From the NCBI RefSeq assembly GCF_003315205.1, contig NZ_QNRR01000002.1:590881-654880 (forward strand): a stretch of DNA of 64,000 nt, given 5' to 3'. Below are positions 52,714 to 60,591 of this stretch, one piece after another (position 1 is the first letter of the stretch; the number at the start of each line of letters is the position of its first letter). A program made the translations under genes and the position numbers. The notes below the pieces were generated by a model. That model was given only the letters and a program-made list of their open reading frames with translations, was not told where the DNA came from and did not search any database. Origin of the DNA: Roseimicrobium gellanilyticum. GTDB lineage: Bacteria; Verrucomicrobiota; Verrucomicrobiia; Verrucomicrobiales; Verrucomicrobiaceae.

Positions 52714-52841
52714 GCAATGAGGTAGAGACAGGACCGGCCGTTTGGCAATAGTCAAGTCGACTGCGCTACACCATTTGAAAACTCTGGCATCCCATGTAGC
52801 GTGCCGACCCCTTCGTTCTTACCCCTCGAAGGTCACCCTCC

Positions 52842-54128
52842 ATGAGAATCATCCGCTACACCGACGCCGAATACGCCAACGAATCACGACGCCTTGACCG
52901 CCGTGCCGAAGCGTCTGACCGCGTACGGGAGGTGGTGTCATCCGTCATCAAGGACATCCGCGAGCGTGGCGACGCCGCGCTGCTGGAACTGACGAAGAAA
53001 TTCGACGGCGCGGATCTCACTCCTGACACCCTGGCCATTCCCATCGCCGACGCGGAGCTTGCCATCGATGCGCTCGAACCCCGCGTGCGCGAGGCCATGG
53101 AGGCTTCGAAGCGCAACGTGCAGACCTTTGCCCAGCAGTCGATGCGCAAAGCTTGGTCCATGACCAATGAACAGGGCGCTGAAGTAGGCGAGGTGTTCCA
53201 CCCCTTCGAGCGTGTGGGCGTGTACGTCCCCGGCGGCACCGCACCATTGGTGAGCACGGCCATCATGACCGTGGCCATTGCCGCTGCGGCAGGAGTTCCG
53301 GAAATCGTCGTGTGCTCACCCTGCGGCAAGGAAGGCCAGGTGAATCCCAATCTGCTCGCCGCACTGCGGCTGGCGGGGGCGACGGAAATCTATCGCGTCG
53401 GTGGCTCACAGGCGATTGCCGCCATGGCCTTCGGCACGGAGACCATCAAGCCTGTGACGAAGATCTTCGGCCCCGGCAACAGCTACGTGGTGGAAGCGAA
53501 GCGCCAGGCCTTCGGCGTTGTCTCCGTCGACCTGCTTCCCGGACCGAGTGAAGTGCTCGTTCTCGCGGACAAGAGCGCGAATCCGGCCTTCATCGCCGCA
53601 GACCTGCTCGCCCAGGCCGAGCACGGCAAGGACAGCGGTGCCGGATTCCTCACGGATGACGCCGCCCTGCTCGAAGCCGTGCTGAAGGAAGTCGAAACAC
53701 AGGGGGCCAAGCTCTCCCGTCAGGACATGGTGCGCAGTGTGCTGGACAAGGAATGCTTCCTCATGCTGGTGCCCACGCTCGAAGAGGGCGCGGAAATCGT
53801 GAACAACTACGCTCCCGAGCACTTGAGCCTCATCACCGAGCGCGAGCAGGACATCCTGCCACTCATCCGCACCGCAGGCGCCATCTTCCTGGGCAACTAC
53901 TCACCCGTGGCTGTCGGCGACTTCCTCGCTGGTCCCAGCCACACCTTGCCGACCGGCGGGGCAGGGAAGTCCTTCCCTGGTCTCACGGTGGACATGTTCC
54001 AGCGCCGCACCAGCATGGTCCGCCTTTCCAAGGAAGCCTGCGCGAAATCCGAGTCCGTGGTCCGCATCTTCAGCGAGATCGAAGGGCTGGACGCGCACGG
54101 GAATTCCGTGAGTGTGAGATCGATCTAG
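52842..54128 (+). CDS. hisD: Histidinol dehydrogenase
   Basis: 428-residue zinc enzyme that oxidises histidinol to histidine in two NAD+-dependent steps. Family blocks: RVGVYVPGGTAPLVSTAIM-type segment at about 122-140, CSPCGKEGQVNPNLLAALRL, VGGSQAIAAMAFGTETI, FGPGNSYVVEAKRQ, zinc/substrate residues in ADLLAQAEHGKDSGAG (Gln and His) and the late YAPEHLSL and GPSHTLPTGG. The start ATG at 52842 follows a GGTC-rich leader; no strong ribosome site. It ends 21 bases before the second REPIN-like element. hisC is 7 kb away, in a different operon. Confidence 0.97.
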   Translation: MRIIRYTDAEYANESRRLDRRAEASDRVREVVSSVIKDIRERGDAALLELTKKFDGADLTPDTLAIPIADAELAIDALEPRVREAMEASKRNVQTFAQQSMRKAWSMTNEQGAEVGEVFHPFERVGVYVPGGTAPLVSTAIMTVAIAAAAGVPEIVVCSPCGKEGQVNPNLLAALRLAGATEIYRVGGSQAIAAMAFGTETIKPVTKIFGPGNSYVVEAKRQAFGVVSVDLLPGPSEVLVLADKSANPAFIAADLLAQAEHGKDSGAGFLTDDAALLEAVLKEVETQGAKLSRQDMVRSVLDKECFLMLVPTLEEGAEIVNNYAPEHLSLITEREQDILPLIRTAGAIFLGNYSPVAVGDFLAGPSHTLPTGGAGKSFPGLTVDMFQRRTSMVRLSKEACAKSESVVRIFSEIEGLDAHGNSVSVRSI

Positions 54129-54149
54129 AGAAGTGGTTCGCCATATTGG

Positions 54150-54289
54150 TGGTCCGCACACTCCGTTGTGCGGTCACGCCTGCGCGTTCCTTGAAGCTCC
54201 AAGCCCACCCCGTTTTGCAAATGCGCCAGCAGGCAGCGGTATCAGGCGTGAAGCAACGTCCCTGACCGCACAATGGAGTGTGCGGATCA
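54150..54289. mobile_element. REPIN-like element, copy B (140 bp)
   Basis: TGGTCCGCACACTCCGTTG onward (54150-54176) and 54263-54289 are inverted copies matching at 25 of 27 bases. Each arm is a hairpin around ACTCC with the same GGTCA-type inner end as copy A. It fills the gap between hisD and dhaK (54129-54396); the rest of that gap has no gene. Confidence 0.75.
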
Positions 54290-54396
54290 CACTGGCGCAC
54301 TTCATTTTGACAACTCCCGTCGCCCCCGTTAAAACGGCGGGCGCATTTCGCCACCGCAGCAGCAACCAGAAGCACCACCCTTCCTTACACACCGTC

Positions 54397-55407
54397 ATGA
54401 GCTCCAATTCCGCCAAGAAGATCATCAACGACCCCCTCAAGTGTGCCGACGAACTCTTCGAAGGCCTGGTGCTCGCCTATGATGGCAAGGCCCGCAAAGT
54501 CGGTACGCGTTCCATCGTCATGAACGATCTGCGCCCGGATGCGCCCGCGCTGCTCATCGGCGGTGGCGCTGGTCATGAGCCGATTTACCACGGTCTCGTG
54601 GGCAAGGGCATGGCGGACGGCGCCGCGATTGGCGACATCTTTGCGGCTCCTTCCCCTGACATCGTGCTCGAAGCGACCCAGGCGGTGAACCGTGGCAAGG
54701 GCGTGCTCTATCTCTACGGCAACTACGCCGGGGACGTGATGAACTTCGACATCGGCGCGGAACTCGCGGTCGAGGAAGGCATCGAGGTGAAGACCGTGAT
54801 CATCAATGATGACGTGGCTTCCGCGCCCCCGGATGCCAAGCACAACCGCCGTGGTGTTGCTGGTCTCGTGCCGGTGGTGAAGCTCGCTGGCGCTGCTGCT
54901 ACCAAAGCCGCTTCACTCGATGAGCTTGCCCGCATCGCCCAGAAGGCCGTGGACAACACCCGCACCGTCGGCGTCTCCACCAAGCCAGGCAGCATTCCCG
55001 CCACCGGCCAGCCGACCTTCGAACTCGCAGATGACGTCATCGGCCTCGGCATGGGCATCCACGGTGAGAAGGGCGTGGGCCTCATCCCCATGTGCACGGC
55101 AGATGAACTCGCTCCCAAGATCCTCGACCTCATCTTTGCCGACGACCTTCCGCTGAACGCAGGTGACGAGATCGTGTTCTTCGTGAACAGCCTTGGCAGC
55201 ACCCACATGATGGAGTTGCTCATCCTTCTGCGCGCGGCGAAGCCCATCCTCGAGAAGCGCGGGCTCAAGGTGCACCAGACCATCGTGGACAACATCGTGA
55301 CCTGCCAGGAAATGGCCGGCGTGTCCTTCAGCATCACCAAGCTCGATGCCGAGCTGAAGGCCCTCTGGGACCTTCCCTGCGAGAGCGTGGGATATACCAA
55401 GCTTTAA
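54397..55407 (+). CDS. dhaK: Dihydroxyacetone kinase subunit DhaK
   Basis: 336 residues from MSSNSAKKIINDPLKCADEL. DhaK binds dihydroxyacetone covalently through a His, here His222 in VIGLGMGIHGEKGVGLIPMC, and passes phosphate from DhaL or DhaM. The substrate loop LLIGGGAGHEPIYHGLVGKG and GDVMNFDIGAELAVEEGIEV are standard. Frame open to 54133 is ignored since it runs through a repeat. A terminator follows, so the dhaL gene 2.6 kb away on the same strand is transcribed separately. No DhaM or PTS gene is present. Confidence 0.94.
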   Translation: MSSNSAKKIINDPLKCADELFEGLVLAYDGKARKVGTRSIVMNDLRPDAPALLIGGGAGHEPIYHGLVGKGMADGAAIGDIFAAPSPDIVLEATQAVNRGKGVLYLYGNYAGDVMNFDIGAELAVEEGIEVKTVIINDDVASAPPDAKHNRRGVAGLVPVVKLAGAAATKAASLDELARIAQKAVDNTRTVGVSTKPGSIPATGQPTFELADDVIGLGMGIHGEKGVGLIPMCTADELAPKILDLIFADDLPLNAGDEIVFFVNSLGSTHMMELLILLRAAKPILEKRGLKVHQTIVDNIVTCQEMAGVSFSITKLDAELKALWDLPCESVGYTKL

Positions 55408-55463
55408 GCATTGGGACAAGAGTTCAACGCCTGCCGCTGCAACGGTGGGCCATTTACCCAAAG

Positions 55464-55489
55464 CGGGGCCCCTTACAGGCCCCGTTTTT
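55464..55489 (+). terminator. Terminator of dhaK
   Basis: CGGGGCC (55464-55470), spacer CCTTACA, GGCCCCG (55478-55484), then TTTTT. It lies 57 bases past the dhaK stop. Confidence 0.8.
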
Positions 55490-55558
55490 GTTGTGAGCTG
55501 AGGGACTTACGCGGAAGCGCCACAGTCACCGGGAACATTGCACTGTTATGTGAAAAAC

Positions 55559-55592
55559 CCATGCACCATGCAACGGTGTGCATGGTGCATGG
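55559..55592. repeat. Perfect 14-bp inverted repeat upstream of the CsbD lipoprotein
   Basis: CCATGCACCATGCA (55559-55572) and TGCATGGTGCATGG (55579-55592) are perfect reverse complements around ACGGTG. It lies 130 bases before the lipoprotein start and may be an operator or an RNA hairpin; no T-run follows. The surrounding gap 55490-55721 has no gene. Confidence 0.7.
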
Positions 55593-55653
55593 AAATGGCC
55601 GGTGTTTTCATAAGGCGTTTGATGTCAGCGTGTTGCGCTTGGTTTTGGGTGTC

Positions 55654-55668
55654 TGGCCCAAATCATGC
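55654..55668 (+). promoter_or_regulatory. Sigma-54-like promoter (weak call)
   Basis: TGGCCCAAATCATGC has GG and GC separated by exactly ten bases, fitting the -24/-12 pattern (TGGCAC-N5-TTGC) at most positions. It lies 53 bases before the lipoprotein ATG at 55722, a fitting leader length. Chance is possible. Confidence 0.25.
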
Positions 55669-55721
55669 CCTTAGTGGAGATGAGAGCGCCACAGGCGTTC
55701 TCACAAAACCAACTCCACAAC

Positions 55722-56096
55722 ATGAAAACACGACTGCTGTTGATTGCCCCGGCATTGATGCTCGGCCTTGCCGCTTGCAAAGAAAGTCCCCGTGAGCAGG
55801 CTCGCGAAGCCCGTGAAGAGGCTCGTGAAGAAGTCCGGGAGGCCCGAGAAGAGGCTCGTGAAGCTGCTGCCGAACGTCAGGAGAAAGTGAACGAGACTCT
55901 GACTGCTTCACCTTCCAAGCTCAAGGCGAAGGGAAGCTGGAATGAAACCAAGGGCAAGCTGAAGCAAAAATTCGCCGAACTGACAGACGACGACCTCCTC
56001 TACCAGGAAGGCAAGGAAGACGAGCTGTATGGCCGTCTCCAGCAACGCCTCGGGAAGACTCGCGAGGAAATCGACCGGATTATCGATGAACTCTAA
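55722..56096 (+). CDS. CsbD-domain lipoprotein
   Basis: 124 residues. Lipobox LGLAAC puts the lipidated Cys at residue 19 ([19 protein letters not shown]). A highly charged helix of EAREE-type repeats ([20 protein letters not shown]) forms a spacer of about 30 residues, then a CsbD domain, [20 protein letters not shown] and [20 protein letters not shown]. CsbD proteins are general stress-response proteins, usually soluble; a lipoprotein form with a coiled spacer is less usual. Upstream gap holds a 14-bp inverted repeat and a sigma-54-like site. It precedes a short membrane protein gene. Confidence 0.85.
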   Translation: MKTRLLLIAPALMLGLAACKESPREQAREAREEAREEVREAREEAREAAAERQEKVNETLTASPSKLKAKGSWNETKGKLKQKFAELTDDDLLYQEGKEDELYGRLQQRLGKTREEIDRIIDEL

Positions 56097-56186
56097 GCGG
56101 GATTCGGAGTTCGCTGCGTGACCCGGCGCTCCGGCCGGATACGCGATGGAGAGTCCCATTTCGCCAAACCCTCACCCGACCAAACC

Positions 56187-56315
56187 ATGAAAACCCCTGA
56201 ACCACCCCCTGGTCGTTTCGAACCGAAAGGCAAGATTGGCTACATCATCCTCTGGCTGATGGGCGTGCCTGCATCTGTGCTCTTTGTCATCTTCCTGCTG
56301 CGCGGTTGCACGTGA
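56187..56315 (+). CDS. Short single-helix membrane protein, 42 residues
   Basis: MKTPEPPPGRFEPKGKIGYI followed by ILWLMGVPASVLFVIFLLRG and CT. One membrane helix of about 20 residues and a proline-rich cytoplasmic start. No known function; similar short proteins are common in this phylum. It is 90 bases after the CsbD lipoprotein on the same strand and is followed by a clear terminator, so the pair may form one stress-response unit. Confidence 0.6.
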   Translation: MKTPEPPPGRFEPKGKIGYIILWLMGVPASVLFVIFLLRGCT

Positions 56316-56348
56316 GTAGCTTCGACGACGACATGAGTTCGAAAAACA

Positions 56349-56385
56349 AAAGCTGGCAGACTTCAAATCTGCCAGCTTTTTCTTT
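56349..56385 (+). terminator. Terminator of the CsbD/short-membrane-protein unit
   Basis: AAAGCTGGCAGA (56349-56360), loop CTTCAAA, TCTGCCAGCTTT (56368-56379), then TTTCTTT. It ends one base before the third REPIN-like element starts. Confidence 0.88.
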
Positions 56386-56386
56386 A

Positions 56387-56526
56387 AGGAGGTTAGGCGT
56401 CCTCGCCTGACAGCGGACGTTAGACCTCCGGTCTGACGGAAGGGTATCGCGATCCGCCACGGTCCTTTCGCCACGTCAGGCTGGAAAGCCTAACGCCCAC
56501 TGTCGGACTGGAAAGTCCAACCTCCT
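56387..56526. mobile_element. REPIN-like element, copy C (140 bp, double pairs)
   Basis: AGGAGGTT (56387-56394) and AACCTCCT (56519-56526) close the element. Inside each end are two hairpin units: AGGC-x-GCCT and AGAC-x-GGTCT on the left, AGGCT-x-AGCCT and GGACT-x-AGTCC on the right, joined by GAC/GTC spacers. Same overall length as copies A and B. It touches the end of the gene at 56528. Confidence 0.75.
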
Positions 56527-56527
56527 C

Positions 56528-56881
56528 TCATCGGCCAGCCCATCTTTTCTCCAGCGAATGCAATCCGCGCTTCACCGCATCCACACCATCTTCTGCGAGG
56601 TGGCTAGCCTTCCTGTAGGCAGGTCGCTCCGTGAGATGCGCCAGCCGTGCCTGGATGTCCTCCAGCAGCCGCAGTGCCTTGCTCTTCGGCGGAGGTGGGG
56701 GGGTGAGCAGTTCCTTGAGCACGATACCCACGGCGCAACCCACGCCCACGATTGTGAGGATGGTGGCCACAGGATGCTCGCGAATCATGTTCTCCACCTG
56801 CTTCAGCGTCGAGGGGGGCGGCACATCGTGAGGAGAGGGAATGTGCGGAACGGGCGGAACTGGTTCAAGGGAATCACTCAT
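56528..56881 (-). CDS. Membrane protein with YqjD/ElaB-like layout
   Basis: 117 residues. A Pro-rich soluble N-terminus (SLEPVPPVPHIPSPHDVPPP) is followed by ENMIREHPVATILTIVGVGC AVGIVLKELL (in two parts), a membrane helix with an REHP-type start as in DUF883/YqjD proteins, and a helical C-terminus (KSKALRLLEDIQARLAHLTE). YqjD-like proteins associate ribosomes with the membrane in stationary phase. Overlaps the next gene's start region by 8 bases, in the same transcript. Confidence 0.6.
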   Translation of the reverse strand: MSDSLEPVPPVPHIPSPHDVPPPSTLKQVENMIREHPVATILTIVGVGCAVGIVLKELLTPPPPPKSKALRLLEDIQARLAHLTERPAYRKASHLAEDGVDAVKRGLHSLEKRWAGR

Positions 56882-57152
56882 GACCGGTTTGGGGCTTGGA
56901 TTGGGAGGATGCGAGCACCAGTTCCGCCGCCTTCATGATGCCGAAGGTGAGCAGAGCGGGTTTCAAAAGGGTGAGCGCCGTGCTGGTGGCCGCAGAGACG
57001 ATGAAGCGCTTTGGCAGCACATGGAAGAGAAGTCCGATGCCAAAAGCCACCGCGACTGCTTTCGCGGGTTCGCGCCGAGCCATTGTCTCTGCTTCGTGCA
57101 GGATGTCGTGGACGAAGTCTCCGAGCGGTTTGGCTGGCGTCTCTTGGCTCAT
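56874..57152 (-). CDS. Second YqjD-like membrane protein
   Basis: 92 residues from MSQETPAKPLGDFVHDILHE. A helical amphipathic N-terminus is followed by AETMARREPAKAVAVAFGIG LLFHVLPKRF (in two parts), where R-R-E-P-A-K-A-x-A-x-A-x-G-x-G is the DUF883-like pattern, and a second hydrophobic stretch (TLLKPALLTFGIMKAAELVL). Likely a stress-linked inner-membrane protein. It overlaps the gene at 56528-56881 by 8 bases. Both sit beside CsbD and GlsB-like stress proteins. Confidence 0.6.
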   Translation of the reverse strand: MSQETPAKPLGDFVHDILHEAETMARREPAKAVAVAFGIGLLFHVLPKRFIVSAATSTALTLLKPALLTFGIMKAAELVLASSQSKPQTGHE

Positions 57153-57251
57153 GATGGCAGGTATCCGGCTTGAAGGTGAATCGAGGAAACTGCGGGGCCT
57201 CTCGTGGAATCGCGTCCCATGCCGTGTTCGTGTGGATACGCCTTTGCCGCG

Positions 57252-57935
57252 CTACCCGGAAGGCAGCAGCCCCTTCTCCCGGAAGAGCCGGGCCAGCGTT
57301 TCCTTGCCCCCGCGCTCGATGATGTCGCCATGGCCCACGATCACGCGTTCGAAGTCCCACTGCATCATTTTCGTGAGCGACTGCTTGAAGGCCGCCTCGT
57401 CCTTCACTTCTTTGAGGAAGATGCGGCTCACACCCGGCCCACCCTGAAGGCCGGAGGCAAGCTTCAGCAGCAGGCGCACCCAGGCGCCGGCGGTGGTGGG
57501 CACGTTGAACACCAGGTCCGCCACAATGAGGGTGCGGCTTGGAACGTGCAGGAAGACATACTCGTTCAACCCTGGCATGCCAGCGATGGGCAGTACCTCC
57601 AGTAGCCCGTGCCACTCCGCAGGCGGTTGTGTCAGCGGCTTCGGTGCCACTCCGCCTCCAGTGTCAGGGAATCCCGGTGGCAAATACATGTCCGCTTCAG
57701 GGAAGACGGCGCGTCCCTGCACGGTATAGGTGTCGTGAATGGTCGCGCCTTCCACCATCCAGGCGGGCGTGCCCAGTTCTCGGATCGCTGCCGCATCCGC
57801 CGCGCTGAAGGGGGCCGTGGAATGGATCACCACCTGCCCCCCGATGCGGATGATGGTAACCGTGCGACCAAGATTCGCTCCCAAAAGCTTCATGGGATAG
57901 CGCGCCACCCAGAGATTCTCCGCGACCTGCTGCAT
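57252..57935 (-). CDS. DUF4336 (metallo-beta-lactamase-fold-like) protein
   Basis: 227 residues from MQQVAENLWVARYPMKLLGA. V-A-x-N-L-W-V and ANLGRTVTIIRIGGQVVIHS fit the DUF4336 family, which folds like metallo-beta-lactamases but often lacks the full HxHxDH set. VEGATIHDTYTVQGRAVFPE, HVPSRTLIVADLVFNVP and ERVIVGHGDII follow in the family order. A frame open to 58034 has extra residues that are not believed. Function unknown. Upstream of the two YqjD-like genes on the same strand. Confidence 0.75.
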   Translation of the reverse strand: MQQVAENLWVARYPMKLLGANLGRTVTIIRIGGQVVIHSTAPFSAADAAAIRELGTPAWMVEGATIHDTYTVQGRAVFPEADMYLPPGFPDTGGGVAPKPLTQPPAEWHGLLEVLPIAGMPGLNEYVFLHVPSRTLIVADLVFNVPTTAGAWVRLLLKLASGLQGGPGVSRIFLKEVKDEAAFKQSLTKMMQWDFERVIVGHGDIIERGGKETLARLFREKGLLPSG

Positions 57936-58051
57936 GGTCCGCACGAAACGACGGGTCTGGAAATTTGCCAAGGGTAAATCCGGAGACCCTGCGCTATTCA
58001 CCTTGCCGTTTGACAAAGGCCCGCCTGTCTCCATGTAATCCGCCCCGTTTT

Positions 58052-58687
58052 ATGCCCAAGACTTCCCTCTCCAAAGAAGACGTGAAAGCCATGCTGCTGC
58101 TGGCCTGCGAGCGCATCATCGCCGCCGAGCCCCAGCTTTCCGAAGCCGACCGCAATCTCGGTGACGGTGACCACGGTCTCGGCATGCAGCGCGGCATGAC
58201 CGCTGCCAAGGAAAAGCTGAATGCCGCTGAGCCCGATAGCGTTGAAAAAGCTTTCTCCACCGTGGGCATGGCCATGATGAGCAGCATGGGTGGCGCGAGC
58301 GGGGCCATCTTTGGCACCTTCTTCCGCAATGGTGGCAAGGCCCTCGCAGGCAAGGAAACCTTCGATGCCGCAGCCCTCGCCGCCTTCCTACAGGCCGGAG
58401 TGGACGGCGTGAAGTCCCGTGGCGGCGCCGCTGTCGGTGACAAGACCGTGGTGGATGCGATGGAACCTGCCGCCGTAAAGGCTGCTGAAGTCGCTGGCGA
58501 TGCTCTCCCCGAAGCCATCACTGCGGTAGCCGCAGCCGCGGAAGGTGGCTTGGAAGCCAGCAAAGCCCTCGTCGCGAAATTTGGCCGCGCCAAGACCCTT
58601 GGCGAAGCCGCGATTGGTTTCCCCGATGCCGGCGCCATGTCCGTGACCGTCATCATCAATGCGATGAAGGACTACATCACCGCGTAG
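58052..58687 (+). CDS. dhaL: Dihydroxyacetone kinase subunit DhaL
   Basis: 211 residues from MPKTSLSKEDVKAMLLLACE. The nucleotide-Mg loop is NLGDGDHGLGMQRGM (residues about 49-63), with the Asp residues that bind ADP/ATP, and MSSMGGASGAIFGTFF and GGAAVGDKTVVDAM complete the DhaL fold. Works with DhaK to make dihydroxyacetone phosphate. Starts at the ATG 58052, just beside the divergent DUF4336 gene. It lies 2.6 kb from dhaK, which is unusual. The LsrF-like aldolase gene follows by 87 bases. Confidence 0.95.
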   Translation: MPKTSLSKEDVKAMLLLACERIIAAEPQLSEADRNLGDGDHGLGMQRGMTAAKEKLNAAEPDSVEKAFSTVGMAMMSSMGGASGAIFGTFFRNGGKALAGKETFDAAALAAFLQAGVDGVKSRGGAAVGDKTVVDAMEPAAVKAAEVAGDALPEAITAVAAAAEGGLEASKALVAKFGRAKTLGEAAIGFPDAGAMSVTVIINAMKDYITA

Positions 58688-58774
58688 TCTCCCTGTTCCG
58701 CCCAGTCCCTTGTCCTAATCGGACTACCAGCCTCTATTTTCGTCTCCCCAGAACACCCAAACCACAAAGCATCC

Positions 58775-59731
58775 ATGGCAGACATCCAGACCAGCGCCTC
58801 CGACAAGAAGGAGAAGGAATATTTCACCGACATCCCGCAGGAGGCCCCCGGCTTCTTCCTCAAGGGCTCCCACCAGTATGACTGGGGTCTCAAGAACCGT
58901 CTCAGCAAGGTTTTCAATCCCAAGGATGGCCGCACCGTGATGCTCGCCTTTGACCACGGCTACTTCCAGGGGCCCACCACGGGTCTTGAGCGCGTGGACC
59001 AGACCATCCTTCCGCTGGAGCCGTATGCGGACTGCCTCATGCTTACCCGCGGCATCCAGCGCAGCGTGATCCCCGCCTCCACCACGAAGGCCATCGCCCT
59101 CCGCGCCAGCGGCGGCACCAGCATGGTGAGCCCCATGGAAGAGTGGGAAGGCGAAGTCGGCGACAAGAAGTTCAAGCTTCAGCGCCCCGGCTTTGAGCCT
59201 CTCTCCAACGAGAGCACCGCGCTCAACATCGAGGAAGCCATCCGTCTCAATGCCTCCATCCTCGCCGTGCAGGTCTTCGTGGGCAGCGCCTATGAGCGCC
59301 AGTCTCTGAAGAACATGACGGACCTCGTGGATGCCGCCAGCCGCTATGGCATCGGCGTCATGGGCGTCGTGGCCGTCGGCCGCGCCATGGCTCGCAATGC
59401 GCAGTACTTCCGCCTCGCCACCCGCATCATGGCGGAACTCGGCGCGAACGTCGTGAAGTGCTACTACACGGAAGAAGGCTTCGAAACCATCACGAGCTGC
59501 TGCCCTGTGCCGATCGTCATCGCCGGTGGCAAGAAGCTTCCCGAACTCGACGCACTGAAGATGAGCTACAACGCCATCCAGCAGGGCGCGAACGGTGTGG
59601 ACATGGGCCGCAACATCTTCCAGAGCGATGATCCCATCGCCATGATGCAGGCCGTGCGCGGCGTCGTGCACGAAGGCCTCACCCCCGAGCAGGGCTACCA
59701 GAAGTACCAGGACCTCAAGGGCAAGCGCTAA
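58775..59731 (+). CDS. LsrF-like class I aldolase (DhnA-type)
   Basis: 318 residues of the DeoC/LsrF-like TIM-barrel family: [20 protein letters not shown] near residue 53, [20 protein letters not shown] near 89, and the Schiff-base Lys228 in [20 protein letters not shown], followed by [11 protein letters not shown]. LsrF itself acts on a phosphorylated autoinducer-2 derivative as a thiolase. Here the neighbours are DhaL and (further off) DhaK; an aldolase that uses or makes dihydroxyacetone phosphate fits that context better, so the LsrF name is given as resemblance only. A terminator follows. Confidence 0.85.
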   Translation: MADIQTSASDKKEKEYFTDIPQEAPGFFLKGSHQYDWGLKNRLSKVFNPKDGRTVMLAFDHGYFQGPTTGLERVDQTILPLEPYADCLMLTRGIQRSVIPASTTKAIALRASGGTSMVSPMEEWEGEVGDKKFKLQRPGFEPLSNESTALNIEEAIRLNASILAVQVFVGSAYERQSLKNMTDLVDAASRYGIGVMGVVAVGRAMARNAQYFRLATRIMAELGANVVKCYYTEEGFETITSCCPVPIVIAGGKKLPELDALKMSYNAIQQGANGVDMGRNIFQSDDPIAMMQAVRGVVHEGLTPEQGYQKYQDLKGKR

Positions 59732-59771
59732 GCCTCGCGCTAGAGATACAGGTTAAGAGTTACTTGAATGA

Positions 59772-59803
59772 AGAGCCGCCTCGTTTGGGGCGGCTCTCTT
59801 CTT
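59772..59803 (+). terminator. Terminator of the dhaL/aldolase unit
   Basis: AGAGCCGCC (59772-59780), spacer TCGTTTGG, GGCGGCTCT (59789-59797), then CTTCTTT. It lies 40 bases past the aldolase stop. Confidence 0.8.
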
Positions 59804-59843
59804 TGGAGAATTGAACCTTGAGGCACTCCGTGACCTGCCATCA

Positions 59844-60581
59844 TCAGGCACTGTCATCTGAGTCTGCCTTGGACCGCTCCGACCACCATTGCTGGAGGGC
59901 CACAAAAGCCATCAAGACAGAGAGCGGACTCAAGAACACGGCATGTGGGTAGACCACGAGGAAAAATGTCGTGTGGATTGCGGCCCACGACCAGGCAATG
60001 ACGCGCTCCCTTCTTGTGAAGTATCTGCAGATGGTGAACCACACAAAAAAAGCGGGAAGAGCCGCGGTGAAGATCCAGAACAGCCGGATGTTCATGGGCG
60101 TCTGGTCGAGTCGTTTTAGACCGGCGCGGGCTGGCTCCACAGCCAGGTGCAACAGCGCAGGAATCAGCGGCATGAATGCCCAATAGAGCGAAAAGTCCTG
60201 GGAAGGGATGGTCGCAGCAACTGGGCAGTAAAGAGATCGCACTTGAGCAATGGGTGTGATCAGGACGACAAAAAGGGAGAGGAGCTGATGGAGTGGAACA
60301 ATCCGCAACACCAGCCAGATCCAGAGCCAGAACGCAAGCTCGTGACAAATGACGGGAAGCCCCAGCGACATCAAGAAGTAGCGCTCGGACATCTGTGGCA
60401 GGGTAGTTGCAAACGCACATGCGACCACCAGCAGCCAGCCAAGAGCAAGGTATCGCTGCCACTTCGCGAAACGCTTTTCCAATGTGAACCACGACCAGAA
60501 TACCGGGAATACACCGACTCCCAGCCAGAAGAACGCAGCACTGCGGCGGTCGCGCGGAGTGAGAATGAGTGCCGGGGTCAT
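59844..60581 (-). CDS. Membrane protein, paralogue of 60592-61062 (long form)
   Basis: 245 residues from MTPALILTPRDRRSAAFFWL. About seven membrane helices: FFWLGVGVFPVFWSWFTL, then YLALGWLLVVACAFATTLPQ, and so on, ending FLSPLSVLMAFVALQQWW. It shares with its upstream neighbour the opening R-R-x-x-x-F-F-W-L-G-V and PVFWSWFTL plus the following helix, so they are tandem duplicates. No family recognised. Function unknown. Ends in an acidic soluble tail, SKADSDDSA. An earlier in-frame start at 60767 overlaps its neighbour's coding region and is not believed. Confidence 0.6.
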   Translation of the reverse strand: MTPALILTPRDRRSAAFFWLGVGVFPVFWSWFTLEKRFAKWQRYLALGWLLVVACAFATTLPQMSERYFLMSLGLPVICHELAFWLWIWLVLRIVPLHQLLSLFVVLITPIAQVRSLYCPVAATIPSQDFSLYWAFMPLIPALLHLAVEPARAGLKRLDQTPMNIRLFWIFTAALPAFFVWFTICRYFTRRERVIAWSWAAIHTTFFLVVYPHAVFLSPLSVLMAFVALQQWWSERSKADSDDSA

Positions 60582-60591
60582 GGCAGCATGG

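Noticed and set aside
4891-59731. Reading the ABM protein as LsrG and the aldolase as LsrF of an AI-2 lsr system
   Set aside because: They lie 54 kb apart, no lsr transporter, LsrK or LsrR is present, and DhaK/DhaL lie nearby instead.
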